Source: Lysobacter capsici
GTDB lineage: Bacteria; Pseudomonadota; Gammaproteobacteria; Xanthomonadales; Xanthomonadaceae
Length of the DNA stretch: 64,000 bases
NCBI RefSeq assembly: GCF_018732085.1
Contig: NZ_CP076103.1
Location: 3,038,001-3,102,000, forward strand
Reading direction: 5' to 3'
Each line of letters begins with the position of its first letter. Position 1 is the stretch's first letter. Under the pieces are notes generated by a model. It worked only from the letters and a program-made list of their open reading frames with translations, was not told the DNA's origin and ran no database searches. This document shows, piece by piece, positions 17,399 to 25,832 of the stretch. Made by a program: the position numbers and the translations under genes.

Positions 17399-18726
17399 GG
17401 CACCAACGCGATGAGTTCGAGCTTGAGTTCACGCAGGCCCGACGGCACGTAGATCATCAGCGATTGCGACTTGATCATGCGTTCGTACAGTGGCCCGCGC
17501 GGTTCGATGGCGAAGTAGTAGCTGCCCGGGCGTACCGGAATCGCCGCCGGCACCTGCGCGGCGTGGGCGAGCTTGAGGCCCGGCAATGCCGACAGCACGC
17601 ACTTCTCGACATCGTCCGGCGCGCCGACCTTGAAGCGCACCGGGATGGTCTGGATGAGTTCGGGACCGGGAATGTCGGCGGCGACGCCCAGGTAGAACAC
17701 CGATTTTTCGTCAATGCGCTGCGAGTCCAGCCGGCCCAGGTGGAACGACGGCTTGACCTCCGACAGCGCGATCTGGAAGTAGCGCGCCGAGATCACCGTA
17801 TCGAGCAGTTCGCGGATCATGTCGAACAACCGTTCGAAGCCGGCCTCGGGTTGCGAATGCGCGTAGTGGGGCAGGTCGCTCAGGCTGTAGATCTTGGAGA
17901 AGGTCAGCAGCGAACCGGCCAGCCGCAGCAATTCCTGGTGCAGGCGTTCGGGATGCAGTCCGGGATGGCGGAACAGGTGCGAGAGCGCGGCGAACGAGCT
18001 GTTGACCGTGTGCAGCAGCCAGAACGAGGCGATGTCGCCGGAGCGGAATTCGATGATGTGCTGCGACGGCTCGCGGTGCAGGCCGTAGAGCGCGTCGGTC
18101 TTGGCCTGCAGCGAATCGAGCAGGCGCCGCAGTTGCGCATGCAGTTGCGTCGACGAGGCGACGCTCAGCGACGGCGCCAGGAACGTGTCGTCGAATTCGA
18201 AACCGCCGGTGGAGGTGCGTCGCACGCGCGCGACCGGCACGGTCACGTAGGGATCGCGCGGCTCGTCGTCGGTGAGCAGGCGCACGCTCTTGCGCAGGTA
18301 GGCCAGTTCGGCCTCGCTGGCGTCGGTGTACAGGTCCAGGGTCGGCTGATTGTGCTGGGTGAAGCGCGCCGTTGCGCCGCCGCCTTCCGCGCAATTGCCG
18401 CCGTGTTCCTTGAGCAGGGGCAGGGCGAGGTGGATGGTGGTCGACTGCACGCCGGCCGGCAGGTCGGTCAGGCTGACCGCCTCGGGCAGTTCGTCGTCGC
18501 CGGGCGCGGCGTAGCTTTCGCCGTCGGGGAAGATCGCCGACAACTGCAGCGCGCGCAGGGTGCCGCTGGCGAGGCTCTGGACATCGAAACGGGCCTGGCG
18601 CAAGCCCCAGGCATACGGATGCAGCGCCGTGGAGAGGTCCTGCAGACGCCCCTCGTGGTACGCATCCTGACGCTGAAAATGCTGGGGGCGCAGGAACAGG
18701 CCCTCACCCCAGAAAACCTTGGACAT
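17395..18726 (-). CDS. tssK: TssK, T6SS baseplate protein
   Basis: This 443-residue protein opens MSKVFWGEGLFLRPQHFQRQD, the highly conserved TssK N-terminus. Later landmarks include ILLRLAGSLLTFSKIYSLSDLPHYAH-like sequence (about 270-300) and SYYFAIEPRGPLYERMIKSQSLMIYVPSGL near the end. TssK trimers form the baseplate legs and connect TssFG to TssL and TssM. The frame extends upstream to 18834, but conservation begins at the chosen ATG; ATG 18756 would add ten residues. It is translationally coupled to tssL by an ATGA overlap and is separated from tssJ by 254 bases without a gene. Confidence 0.95.
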   Translation of the reverse strand: MSKVFWGEGLFLRPQHFQRQDAYHEGRLQDLSTALHPYAWGLRQARFDVQSLASGTLRALQLSAIFPDGESYAAPGDDELPEAVSLTDLPAGVQSTTIHLALPLLKEHGGNCAEGGGATARFTQHNQPTLDLYTDASEAELAYLRKSVRLLTDDEPRDPYVTVPVARVRRTSTGGFEFDDTFLAPSLSVASSTQLHAQLRRLLDSLQAKTDALYGLHREPSQHIIEFRSGDIASFWLLHTVNSSFAALSHLFRHPGLHPERLHQELLRLAGSLLTFSKIYSLSDLPHYAHSQPEAGFERLFDMIRELLDTVISARYFQIALSEVKPSFHLGRLDSQRIDEKSVFYLGVAADIPGPELIQTIPVRFKVGAPDDVEKCVLSALPGLKLAHAAQVPAAIPVRPGSYYFAIEPRGPLYERMIKSQSLMIYVPSGLRELKLELIALVP

Positions 18727-18980
18727 CCGACTCACGCGTGCCTCGCTGCAATCCATTGATGACGACCGTCGGGGCGAACCAAGCCTCGGCCCCGCCCTGA
18801 CCGACGGGTGGTGGGACGGGCCGTCGCCCGGCAAAAAGCGCCGGAACGAAGGGCATTGGTTCGTTTAACGCCTGCCGCCCCTATCCATTGGGTGACCCTG
18901 GGCGACAGGGCGAGGGTACTACAACTGATACGAGCGTACTTCCAGGCGCCGGCCGTCGTGCCGCGGCCGGGACGCCCGGT

Positions 18981-19625
18981 TCAGCGGCGCGGCTTGGTGC
19001 AGTTGACCGACGACAGCGAATTGGCCGGCGACGACAGCGGCGTGGTCAGGGCCGCGGTGTCGGTCGCGGTCATTGCGCAGGCGTGCAGGCCGATGGTGAT
19101 GCCGTCCTTGATCGCCTTGCGGCTGTCGAAGGAGAACCGCCAGCGGCTCGCGGCCGGGCTCCTGAACAGCGCGACCACGCCCAGGTGGCTCGCCGCGCCA
19201 GGCAGCTTCTGCTGCACCTCGTGGCGCTGGCCCGGGGTCATCAGGATCTCGTTGACCTCGATCAGGTCGCTGCCGAGGGCCTCTTTCTCGCGCGTCTCGT
19301 CGAGGAAGGCCTCGAACGGGGCCTGCTCGAAGCGCTGGGTGTCCTTGAGCTGGTAGATCCGCACCACCAGCGCCAGGGCTTTCTTCTCGGTCCCGGCGTT
19401 GAGGTTGTCGCCGGCATACAGGCGAAGTGGGACGGAATACTCGGTATTGAGGTCCGGCGCGGACGGTTTCTTGAGGCCGAAGGCCTCCATGCTCTTGCCC
19501 ATCGCTTCCTTGACGCCGCCCGGGGCGGAACATCCGGAGCCGAGCAGGGCCGCCGCGGTGACCAAGGCCAGGGCCAGCGTGCGAAAGCCGGCGGGGCGAA
19601 CCCGAGTGGGGGAAACAGTGTCCAT
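18981..19625 (-). CDS. tssJ: TssJ, T6SS outer-membrane lipoprotein
   Basis: This 214-residue protein starts at ATG 19625 (MDTVSPTRVRP) and has a lipobox LLGSGC near residue 32. The mature domain shows the TssJ transthyretin-like pattern: YSVPLRLYAGDNLNAG, ALALVVRIYQLKD, RFEQAPFEAFLDETRE, LIEVNEILMTPGQRHEV and SHLGVVALFR. TssJ is inserted in the outer membrane and binds the periplasmic part of TssM. A longer frame reaches 19709, but the extra residues would precede the signal peptide. Its promoter region faces that of the plus-strand core operon. Confidence 0.94.
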   Translation of the reverse strand: MDTVSPTRVRPAGFRTLALALVTAAALLGSGCSAPGGVKEAMGKSMEAFGLKKPSAPDLNTEYSVPLRLYAGDNLNAGTEKKALALVVRIYQLKDTQRFEQAPFEAFLDETREKEALGSDLIEVNEILMTPGQRHEVQQKLPGAASHLGVVALFRSPAASRWRFSFDSRKAIKDGITIGLHACAMTATDTAALTTPLSSPANSLSSVNCTKPRR

Positions 19626-19734
19626 ATCGCGTCTTGCTCCATGTCGACTTGCACAGGGGCTAATGCCGACACGCCGTCCCCTGCCACCGGCGTGAAGTGC
19701 TTCCGACAATCAAGATGCTAGTGCCCCGATCACC

Positions 19735-19763
19735 TTGACGACCGTGACAAAGGCTACTATACC
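19735..19763 (+). promoter_or_regulatory. Sigma-70-type promoter candidate for the tssBC operon
   Basis: TTGACG (19735-19740), a 17-base spacer and TATACC (19758-19763) lie about 90 bases upstream of the lipoprotein ATG, inside the divergent tssJ/tssB intergenic region. It is the best match I found in that region. Confidence 0.6.
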
Positions 19764-19854
19764 GGCCGAAGGTGTAAACCAGACTCGCCAGCGACCGGAA
19801 TCGGGCGACGTCCGCACCTTGCTACATGAGCGCCGACAAGGAGAGTACAGCCCC

Positions 19855-20442
19855 ATGAAATACGTGTCCCCCACCGCAGCAAACCGTTGGCTCATCGCCA
19901 TCTTCTTCGCCACTACCCTGGCTTCCTGCGCCAGCGGCGGCGGTTCCAAAAAAGCCGGCAACGACTACGCCACCTTGCTTCGCAACGCCGAGGCCCAGTT
20001 GTCCGCCGGTCACGTCGAGCAGGCACTGGTCGGATTCAACGCCGCCTCGCAGGCCGACCCGACCCGCAAAGAGCCCTGGCTGCGCAGCGCCCAGCTGCAG
20101 TTCGATGCCGGCAACTACGGCCGCGCCATCGTCGCCGCCGAGGAAGTCCTCAAGCGCGATCCCAGCGACAAGGTCGCCGACAGCGTACTCACTGTGAGTG
20201 GATTGCGTGTGGCTTCCAAGTCGTTGGCCCGACTGCAGGGCAACGGCGCGCTGTCGTCGAGCACCGCGCAGAAGGAAGCCAGGGATCTGGTCACGAGCCT
20301 GCGCAACACCATGGGCTCGGACTTCGTCGCCGGCGAAGACGCCAAGCCGGTCCGTGCGGCGCCCAAGCCCGCATCGCGACCGAGCAAGAAGCCCGCCACC
20401 GCGCCGGCCGCGCAGCCCAAGGACGACAACCCGTTCAATTAA
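19855..20442 (+). CDS. TPR-like lipoprotein heading the tssB operon
   Basis: This 195-residue lipoprotein has the lipobox TLASC near residue 24. It is followed by two or three tetratricopeptide-like helical pairs (LLRNAEAQLSAGHVEQALVGFNAASQADP, then PWLRSAQLQFDAGNYGRAIVAAEEVLKRDP). The C-terminal tail is rich in Ala, Pro and Lys and ends KDDNPFN. AAGGAGAG precedes ATG 19855. It is the first gene of the plus-strand core operon, 40 bases before tssB. It is not one of the thirteen core Tss proteins; by location it may assist assembly or anchoring of the membrane complex, which is inference. Confidence 0.8.
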   Translation: MKYVSPTAANRWLIAIFFATTLASCASGGGSKKAGNDYATLLRNAEAQLSAGHVEQALVGFNAASQADPTRKEPWLRSAQLQFDAGNYGRAIVAAEEVLKRDPSDKVADSVLTVSGLRVASKSLARLQGNGALSSSTAQKEARDLVTSLRNTMGSDFVAGEDAKPVRAAPKPASRPSKKPATAPAAQPKDDNPFN

Positions 20443-20482
20443 TGCAGTAACGGTCAGGCGATAACGCCATGGAGAAGATGTG

Positions 20483-20989
20483 ATGGCCAAGAAGGAAAGC
20501 ATTCAGAAGCGGCTGCAGAAGGTCCGGCCGCCTCGGGTCCAGTTGACCTACGACGTCGAGAAGGGCGACGCGATCGAACAGAAGGAAATTCCGTTCGTGG
20601 TCGGCGTACTGGGCGATTTCAGCGGCAAGCAGGACGGTCCGCAGCCCAAGATCAAGGACCGCAAGTTCGTCAACGTCGACATGGACAACTTCGACGAAGT
20701 GCTCGAAGGCATGGCGCCGCGCGCGGTGTTTCGCGTGCCGAACAAGATCAGCGACGCCGGCGGCGAATTCGGCGTCGAACTCAACTTCAAGTCGATCGAG
20801 GACTTCCGCCCCGAAGCGGTGGTGCAGCAGGTCGAACCGCTGCGCAAGTTGCTGGAGGCGCGCACCAAGCTCGCCGACCTGCGCAACAAGCTCGCCGGCA
20901 ACGAGAAGCTCGAGGACCTGCTCAACGACGTGCTGAACAACACCGAGCAGCTCAAGAAACTCGGCGGCCAGCCGAGCGGCCAGGAGTAA
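20483..20989 (+). CDS. tssB: TssB, T6SS sheath small subunit
   Basis: This 168-residue protein opens MAKKESIQKRLQKVRPPRVQLTYDVE and continues KKEIPFVVGVLGDFSG-like sequence (EIPFVVGVLGDFSG), FVNVDMDNFDEVLEGMAPR and VGVELNFKSIEDFRPEAV-like sequence. These are the VipA/TssB family hallmarks and the length is usual. With TssC it forms the contractile sheath that drives the Hcp tube. ATG 20483 is preferred over GTG 20480 because GGAGAAG lies 6 bases upstream of it. The stop is 2 bases before tssC. Confidence 0.97.
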   Translation: MAKKESIQKRLQKVRPPRVQLTYDVEKGDAIEQKEIPFVVGVLGDFSGKQDGPQPKIKDRKFVNVDMDNFDEVLEGMAPRAVFRVPNKISDAGGEFGVELNFKSIEDFRPEAVVQQVEPLRKLLEARTKLADLRNKLAGNEKLEDLLNDVLNNTEQLKKLGGQPSGQE

Positions 20990-20991
20990 GC

Positions 20992-22485
20992 ATGAACGCA
21001 ACGCAAGCCGCCGGCGCCAGCGCCGCTGCCGCCGGTACCGAGGAACTCGGCCTGCTCGACCAGATCGTCGAGAAGAGCAAGGTCGCCAAGTCCGCCGCCG
21101 AGCACGAACGCGCCAAGGACCTGATCTCCGAACTCGCTCGCGAAGTCCTGGAAGGCACGGTCGTCGTTTCCGACAACCTCAACCTGACCCTCGACGCGCG
21201 CGTGGCCGAGCTGGACCGGCTGATCTCCGATCAGCTCAACGCGATCATGCACACCTCGCAGTTCCAGCAGCTGGAAAGCTCCTGGCGCGGCCTGCACTAC
21301 CTGTGCTCGCAGACCTCCACCGGCACCCAGCTCAAGATCAAGGTGTTCAACGCGCCCAAGCGCGAACTGGTCAAGGACTTCAAGTCGGCGATCGATTTCG
21401 ACCAGAGCTCGTTGTTCAAGAAAGTCTACGAGGAAGAGTTCGGCACCTTCGGCGGTTCGCCGTTCGGCGCCTTGCTCGGCGACTACTACATCGGCCGCCA
21501 GGCCGAGGACATGTACTTCGTCGAACAGATGGGCCACGTCGCCGCCGCCGCGCACGCGCCGTTCATTTCGGCCGCGTCGGAGGAAATGTTCGGCCTGGAG
21601 ACCTTCACCGACCTGGGCAAGCCGCGCGACATGGCCAAGGTGTTCGATACCGTTGAATACGCCAAGTGGAAGTCGTTCCGCGAGTCCGAGGACAGCCGCT
21701 ACGTCGGCCTGACCCTGCCGCGTTTCCTGGGCCGCCTGCCGTACAACCCGAAGGACGGCACCACGGTCGAAGGCTTCAACTTCGTCGAGGAAGTCGACGG
21801 CCAGGACCACAGCAAGTACCTGTGGTGCAACACCGCCTACGCCTTCGGCGCGCGCCTGACCAAGGCCTTCGAGGACTACTCGTGGTGCGCGGCGATCCGC
21901 GGCGTGGAAGGCGGCGGCCTGGTCGAGGACCTGCCGACCCACACCTTCCGCACCGACGACGGCGAAGTCGCGCTCAAGTGCCCGACCGAGATCGCGATCA
22001 CCGACCGCCGCGAGAAAGAGCTCAGCGACCTGGGCTTCATCCCGCTGGTGCATTGCAAGAACACCGACTACGCCGCGTTCTTCGGCGCGCAGTCGGCGCA
22101 GAAGGCCAAGAAGTACAACACCGACTCGGCGAACGCGAACGCTTCGTTGTCGGCGCAGTTGCAGTACATGTTCGCGGTGTCGCGCATCGCCCATTACCTC
22201 AAGGCGATGATGCGCGAAAAGATCGGCAGCTTCGCTTCGGCCGGCAACGTCGAGGACTTCCTGAATCGCTGGATCGCGCAGTATGTGCTGCTCGACGACA
22301 ACGCGACCCAGGACGCCAAGGCCGAGCATCCGTTGCGCGAAGCGTCGATCCAGGTATCGGAGGTGCCGGGTCGTCCCGGCGTCTACCGCGCGGTGGCGTT
22401 CTTGCGGCCGCACTTCCAGCTCGATGAGCTGTCGGTGTCTTTGCGTCTGGTCGCGGAACTGCCGGCAGGGGCCAAGAAGGGTTAG
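20992..22485 (+). CDS. tssC: TssC, T6SS sheath large subunit
   Basis: This 497-residue protein is VipB/TssC. Landmarks are LNAIMHTSQFQQLESSWRGLHYL, SSLFKKVYEEEFGTFGGSPFGALLGDY, LPRFLGRLPYN, FVEEVDGQDHSKYLWCNTAYAFG and LGFIPLVHCKNTDYAAFFGAQS. The C-terminus carries the handshake and ClpV-access region (RPGVYRAVAFLRPHFQLDELSVSLRLVAELP). It assembles with TssB into the contractile sheath and is disassembled by ClpV, encoded in the same operon. The length is typical. Confidence 0.97.
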   Translation: MNATQAAGASAAAAGTEELGLLDQIVEKSKVAKSAAEHERAKDLISELAREVLEGTVVVSDNLNLTLDARVAELDRLISDQLNAIMHTSQFQQLESSWRGLHYLCSQTSTGTQLKIKVFNAPKRELVKDFKSAIDFDQSSLFKKVYEEEFGTFGGSPFGALLGDYYIGRQAEDMYFVEQMGHVAAAAHAPFISAASEEMFGLETFTDLGKPRDMAKVFDTVEYAKWKSFRESEDSRYVGLTLPRFLGRLPYNPKDGTTVEGFNFVEEVDGQDHSKYLWCNTAYAFGARLTKAFEDYSWCAAIRGVEGGGLVEDLPTHTFRTDDGEVALKCPTEIAITDRREKELSDLGFIPLVHCKNTDYAAFFGAQSAQKAKKYNTDSANANASLSAQLQYMFAVSRIAHYLKAMMREKIGSFASAGNVEDFLNRWIAQYVLLDDNATQDAKAEHPLREASIQVSEVPGRPGVYRAVAFLRPHFQLDELSVSLRLVAELPAGAKKG

Positions 22486-22498
22486 AGCAGCGCCCCTG
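22466..22498 (+). promoter_or_regulatory. Inverted repeat across the tssC stop
   Basis: CAGGGGC (22466-22472) pairs with GCCCCTG (22492-22498) around a 19-base loop containing the tssC stop. No T tract follows directly. It could give partial termination or processing between tssC and hcp, whose 148-base spacer is the longest in the first half of this operon. Confidence 0.3.
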
Positions 22499-22633
22499 TC
22501 GAGTTGTAAAGGGCATGGAGCCCTAATTCATAGCACTACTTTTTTCAACTGGCGTCACATCTGGCTTTTATTCCAAATCAACGCCGAACCTCTCGGCAAA
22601 CTCAACGTCTCATGGAAGATAAGGAACCTATTT

Positions 22634-23167
22634 ATGTCTATTGGCAACCAAGAACCGAAGCAGAAGCCCAGCGTTTTCCTCAAGATCGGTCCGTTCAAGG
22701 GTGAGTCCCGCGACAACGATCACAAGGACTGGATCGAGCTGCTCGATTTCAACTTCGAAGTGGTCCAGCCGCGTTCGGCGACTGGCTCCTCGGCCGGCGG
22801 TCATACCGCCGCGCGTTCGGAGATTTCCACCATCAACATCCTCAAGGAAGCCGACCTGTCCTCGACTGCGTTCCTGCAGGCCGCGGCCAACGGCTCCACG
22901 CTGGACAAGATGACCGTCAACGTCCGCCGTGCAGACGGCAAGGACGGCAAGGCGATCAACTACCGCGTGTTCGAGGCGATGAACATCGTCGTCAGCAAGG
23001 TGCGTACCTTCATCGGCAACAACGGTCTGTTGATGGAAGAAATCCAGCTCTCGATCGCAACCATGAAAGACACCTACACCGCGCAGGGTATCGAAGGCGG
23101 TCCGAAGGGCAACAGCACGTTCCAGTACAGCTGGTCCAAGAACACGCCGCAGTACACCACGGGCTAA
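22634..23167 (+). CDS. hcp: Hcp (TssD), T6SS inner tube protein
   Basis: This 177-residue protein has the Hcp fold pattern: FLKIGPFKGESRDNDHKDWIELLDFNFEV, SEISTINILKEADLSSTAFLQAAANG, NYRVFEAMNIVVSKVRTFIG and GGPKGNSTFQYSWSKN near the end. It is slightly longer than Pseudomonas Hcp1 and has no C-terminal effector extension. Hexamer rings stack into the tube that carries VgrG and may bind small cargo in the lumen. AAGGAA lies upstream of ATG 22634. A strong hairpin 62 bases after the stop would favour a stable hcp message. Confidence 0.96.
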   Translation: MSIGNQEPKQKPSVFLKIGPFKGESRDNDHKDWIELLDFNFEVVQPRSATGSSAGGHTAARSEISTINILKEADLSSTAFLQAAANGSTLDKMTVNVRRADGKDGKAINYRVFEAMNIVVSKVRTFIGNNGLLMEEIQLSIATMKDTYTAQGIEGGPKGNSTFQYSWSKNTPQYTTG

Positions 23168-23228
23168 GTTCGAGGTTGCCGTGGCCGGTGCCCACCCGGG
23201 CGTCGCGCCCATGGACGATGCAAACCGG

Positions 23229-23254
23229 CCGGCGGCGGATTCTTCCGCCGCCGG
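23229..23254 (+). terminator. Strong hairpin downstream of hcp
   Basis: CCGGCGGCGGA and TCCGCCGCCGG form a perfect 11-pair stem around a TTCT loop, followed by only TT. It lies between the hcp stop and tssE in a 327-base stretch (23168-23494) that otherwise shows no credible gene. It is probably a partial terminator or 3' stabiliser that raises hcp relative to tssE-tssH. Confidence 0.6.
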
Positions 23255-23494
23255 TTCTACATCTCGGCAGCAAGCCGCGCAGCGGCCGCAACAACGCACG
23301 CTCGCCATCGGCGACGCGTACGACCCAGCAGTTCCTGGCGCAGGCCGCCGACGGGTGTTCCTCTACCGATCGGCCCGCGACAGGCGACGGCCCGCGGCGC
23401 GGACGACGCGACGGCCGATCCCAGGTTCCAGGGAACGCAAGCACGGCCGCAGGTTTCGCCAGGACAGGCGCCGACGAACGACAGGAAGCGCGAG

Positions 23495-23983
23495 ATGAAA
23501 GGATTCGAACCCAGCCTGCTGGAAAAACTGTTCGACGACGAGCCCAAGTCGGCCACGGTCGGACGCATCTTCAAGTCGATCTCGGTCGACCAGTACAAGG
23601 AATCGGTGGCCCGCGACCTGGAAGGCCTGCTCAACAGCCGCGCCGCCTTCACCGAGGACGAACTCAAGTCCTTCCCGAACTGCCAGCGCTCGCTGATGAC
23701 CTTCGGCCTGCGCGACTTCTCCGCGCTGAGCCTCGCCAACGCCTTCGACCGCGCCGCCATCTGCCGCTCGCTGGAGCAGTCCATCGCCCGCCACGAACCG
23801 CGTCTGCACAACGTCCGCGTCGCGCTGGAGAACCATGCGCGCAGCGCCGGCGGCCTGCGTTTCGCCATTCACGGCTTGCTCGACCTGCACCCGGCGCGCG
23901 AAGCGATCAGCTTCGATGCGATGCTGCAGCCCAATACGCTGCAGTACTCGGTCGTGCGTCAGCGCCGGGTCGCGGCGGTTTGA
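23495..23983 (+). CDS. tssE: TssE, T6SS baseplate protein (gp25-like)
   Basis: This 162-residue protein has the gp25-like pattern: SISVDQYKESVARDLEGLLNSR, FPNCQRSLMTFGLRDFSALSL, IEQSIARHEPRL-like sequence (LEQSIARHEPRLHNVRVAL) and a closing strand FAIHGLLDLHPAREAISFDAML. TssE is the baseplate component that nucleates sheath polymerisation. GGAAG precedes ATG 23495. The gene is 13 bases from tssF. Confidence 0.94.
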   Translation: MKGFEPSLLEKLFDDEPKSATVGRIFKSISVDQYKESVARDLEGLLNSRAAFTEDELKSFPNCQRSLMTFGLRDFSALSLANAFDRAAICRSLEQSIARHEPRLHNVRVALENHARSAGGLRFAIHGLLDLHPAREAISFDAMLQPNTLQYSVVRQRRVAAV

Positions 23984-23996
23984 ACAGGATGGGCTG

Positions 23997-25832
23997 ATGG
24001 AAGACCTGCTGCCTTTTTACGAACGCGAACTGGCGTTCCTGCGCCGTTACGGACGCGATTTCGCCGAGCGTTACCCCAAGATCGCCAGCCGCCTGCTGCT
24101 GTCCGCCGACGGCAGCCAGGACCCGCATGTCGAACGCCTGATCGAATCGTTCGCGTTGCTCAGCGCGCGGGTGTCGAAGAAGATCGAGGACGACTACCCC
24201 GAGTTCACCGAAGCGCTGCTGGAAGTGCTGTACCCGCATTACCTGCGGCCGTTTCCCTCGTGCTCGATCGCGCGCTTCGACGCCGGCTCGGGCCTGGCCA
24301 AGCTCAGCGCGCCGGTCACGATCCCGCGCGGCACCTTGCTGCATTCGCGCCAGGTGCGCGGGGTGAGCTGCAAGTTCCGCACCGCCTACGACGTGGTGCT
24401 GGCGCCGATCCGGGTGGCCAAGGCGAGCTTTCGCACCATCGTCGAGGCGCCAATGACGGTGACCTTGCCGCAGGGCAGCGGCGGCCAGATTTCGCTTTCG
24501 TTCGAACTGCTGGGCGACCAGCCCTCGCTGGCCAAGCTCGGGCTGGATTCGCTGCGCCTGTTCGCCGACGGCGAACCCTCGTTCTGCGCGGCGCTGCGCG
24601 ACACGCTGACCATGAACCTGCGCGCGGCCTACATCGAGCCGACCGGCAGCAACCGCTGGTACGCCTTGCCCAAGATCCCGTTGAGCGAGGTCGGTTTCGC
24701 CGAGAACGAGTCGCTGATCGACTATCCCGAACGCTCGCATCCGGCCTACCGCCTGCTGACCGAGCTGTTCGCGTTCCCGGAAAAATTCGGCTTCTTCGAT
24801 CTCGACCTGAAGGCGCTGCGCGCCCACGCCGGCACCGCCTTCACCTTGCACCTGATCGTCAAGAGCGCGCCGCTGGATTCGCCGGTGTCGCGGGTGCTCG
24901 AAGGCCTGGGCGTGGACAATATCGGCCTGGCCTGCGCGCCGGTGGTCAACCTGTTCGAACAGCACGGCGAGCCGATCCGCGCCACGCATCGCACCGCCTC
25001 GTACCCGGTGATCGCCGACGCGCGCCGGGCGTTCGCGTTCGAAGTGCATTCGATCGATTCGGTCAAGCGCGTGCGGCAGACCCCGCAGGGCGAGAAGATC
25101 ACCGAGTTCCGCCCGTTCTATTCCTTGCATCACGGCGAGACGCCGGACAAGACCGGGCAGTACTGGCTCGCGCATCGCGACGACCAGGTCGCGCGGGTCA
25201 GTCCCGGCTACGAGACCGAGCTGTCCTTCGTCGACCTGGATTTCAATCCGGTATTGCCGCAGACCGACATCATCAGCCTGGAGCTGACCTGCAGCAATCG
25301 CGATCTGCCCACCCACCTGGCCTACAACGTGCAGGGCGGCGACCTGACCATGGAAGGCGGCGGCGCGGCGCGTTCGATCAGCCTGCTGCGCAAGCCCAGC
25401 CGGCCGCTGCGGTTCGAGCGCGGCCGCGGGGTGCAGTGGCGGCTGATCTCGCACCTGAGCCTCAATCATCTATCCCTGACCCAGAGCGGCCTGCCCGCGC
25501 TGAAGGAGATGCTGCGCCTGTACGACACGGCGCGTTCGGCGGTCACCGCGCGCCAGATCGAGGGCATCCTCGGCCTGGAGCACAAGGCCACCACCGCGTG
25601 GATGCCCGGTCGGCATTTCACCAGCGTGGTGCGCGGGATCGAGATCCGCTTGACCATCGACGAGCAGTACTTCGTGGGCACCGGCGTGGCCGCGTTCGCG
25701 AAGGTGCTCGACCACTTTTTCGGCCTGTACGTGCATGCCAACAGCTTCACGCAGCTGGTGCTGCTGTCGAGCCACGGCGGCGAGGTGTTGATCCAATGTC
25801 AACCGCGAAGCGGCGAATCGATCCTGGTGTAG
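23997..25832 (+). CDS. tssF: TssF, T6SS baseplate protein
   Basis: This 611-residue protein starts MEDLLPFYERELAFLRRYGRDFAERYPKIA, the conserved TssF N-terminus. It contains DPHVERLIESFALLSARVSKKIEDDYPEFTEALLEVLYPHYLRPFPS and the later RGVQWRLISHLSLNHLSL segment. TssF works with TssG as the T6SS counterpart of the phage gp6/gp7 wedge. The C-terminus overlaps tssG by 37 bases, a tight coupling usual for this pair. The open frame extends upstream into tssE, but ATG 23997 matches the family start. Confidence 0.95.
   Translation: MEDLLPFYERELAFLRRYGRDFAERYPKIASRLLLSADGSQDPHVERLIESFALLSARVSKKIEDDYPEFTEALLEVLYPHYLRPFPSCSIARFDAGSGLAKLSAPVTIPRGTLLHSRQVRGVSCKFRTAYDVVLAPIRVAKASFRTIVEAPMTVTLPQGSGGQISLSFELLGDQPSLAKLGLDSLRLFADGEPSFCAALRDTLTMNLRAAYIEPTGSNRWYALPKIPLSEVGFAENESLIDYPERSHPAYRLLTELFAFPEKFGFFDLDLKALRAHAGTAFTLHLIVKSAPLDSPVSRVLEGLGVDNIGLACAPVVNLFEQHGEPIRATHRTASYPVIADARRAFAFEVHSIDSVKRVRQTPQGEKITEFRPFYSLHHGETPDKTGQYWLAHRDDQVARVSPGYETELSFVDLDFNPVLPQTDIISLELTCSNRDLPTHLAYNVQGGDLTMEGGGAARSISLLRKPSRPLRFERGRGVQWRLISHLSLNHLSLTQSGLPALKEMLRLYDTARSAVTARQIEGILGLEHKATTAWMPGRHFTSVVRGIEIRLTIDEQYFVGTGVAAFAKVLDHFFGLYVHANSFTQLVLLSSHGGEVLIQCQPRSGESILV

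Noticed and set aside
23181..23498. 105-codon plus-strand frame between hcp and tssE
   Set aside because: It crosses the strong hairpin after hcp, is Arg/Pro-rich and has no motif.
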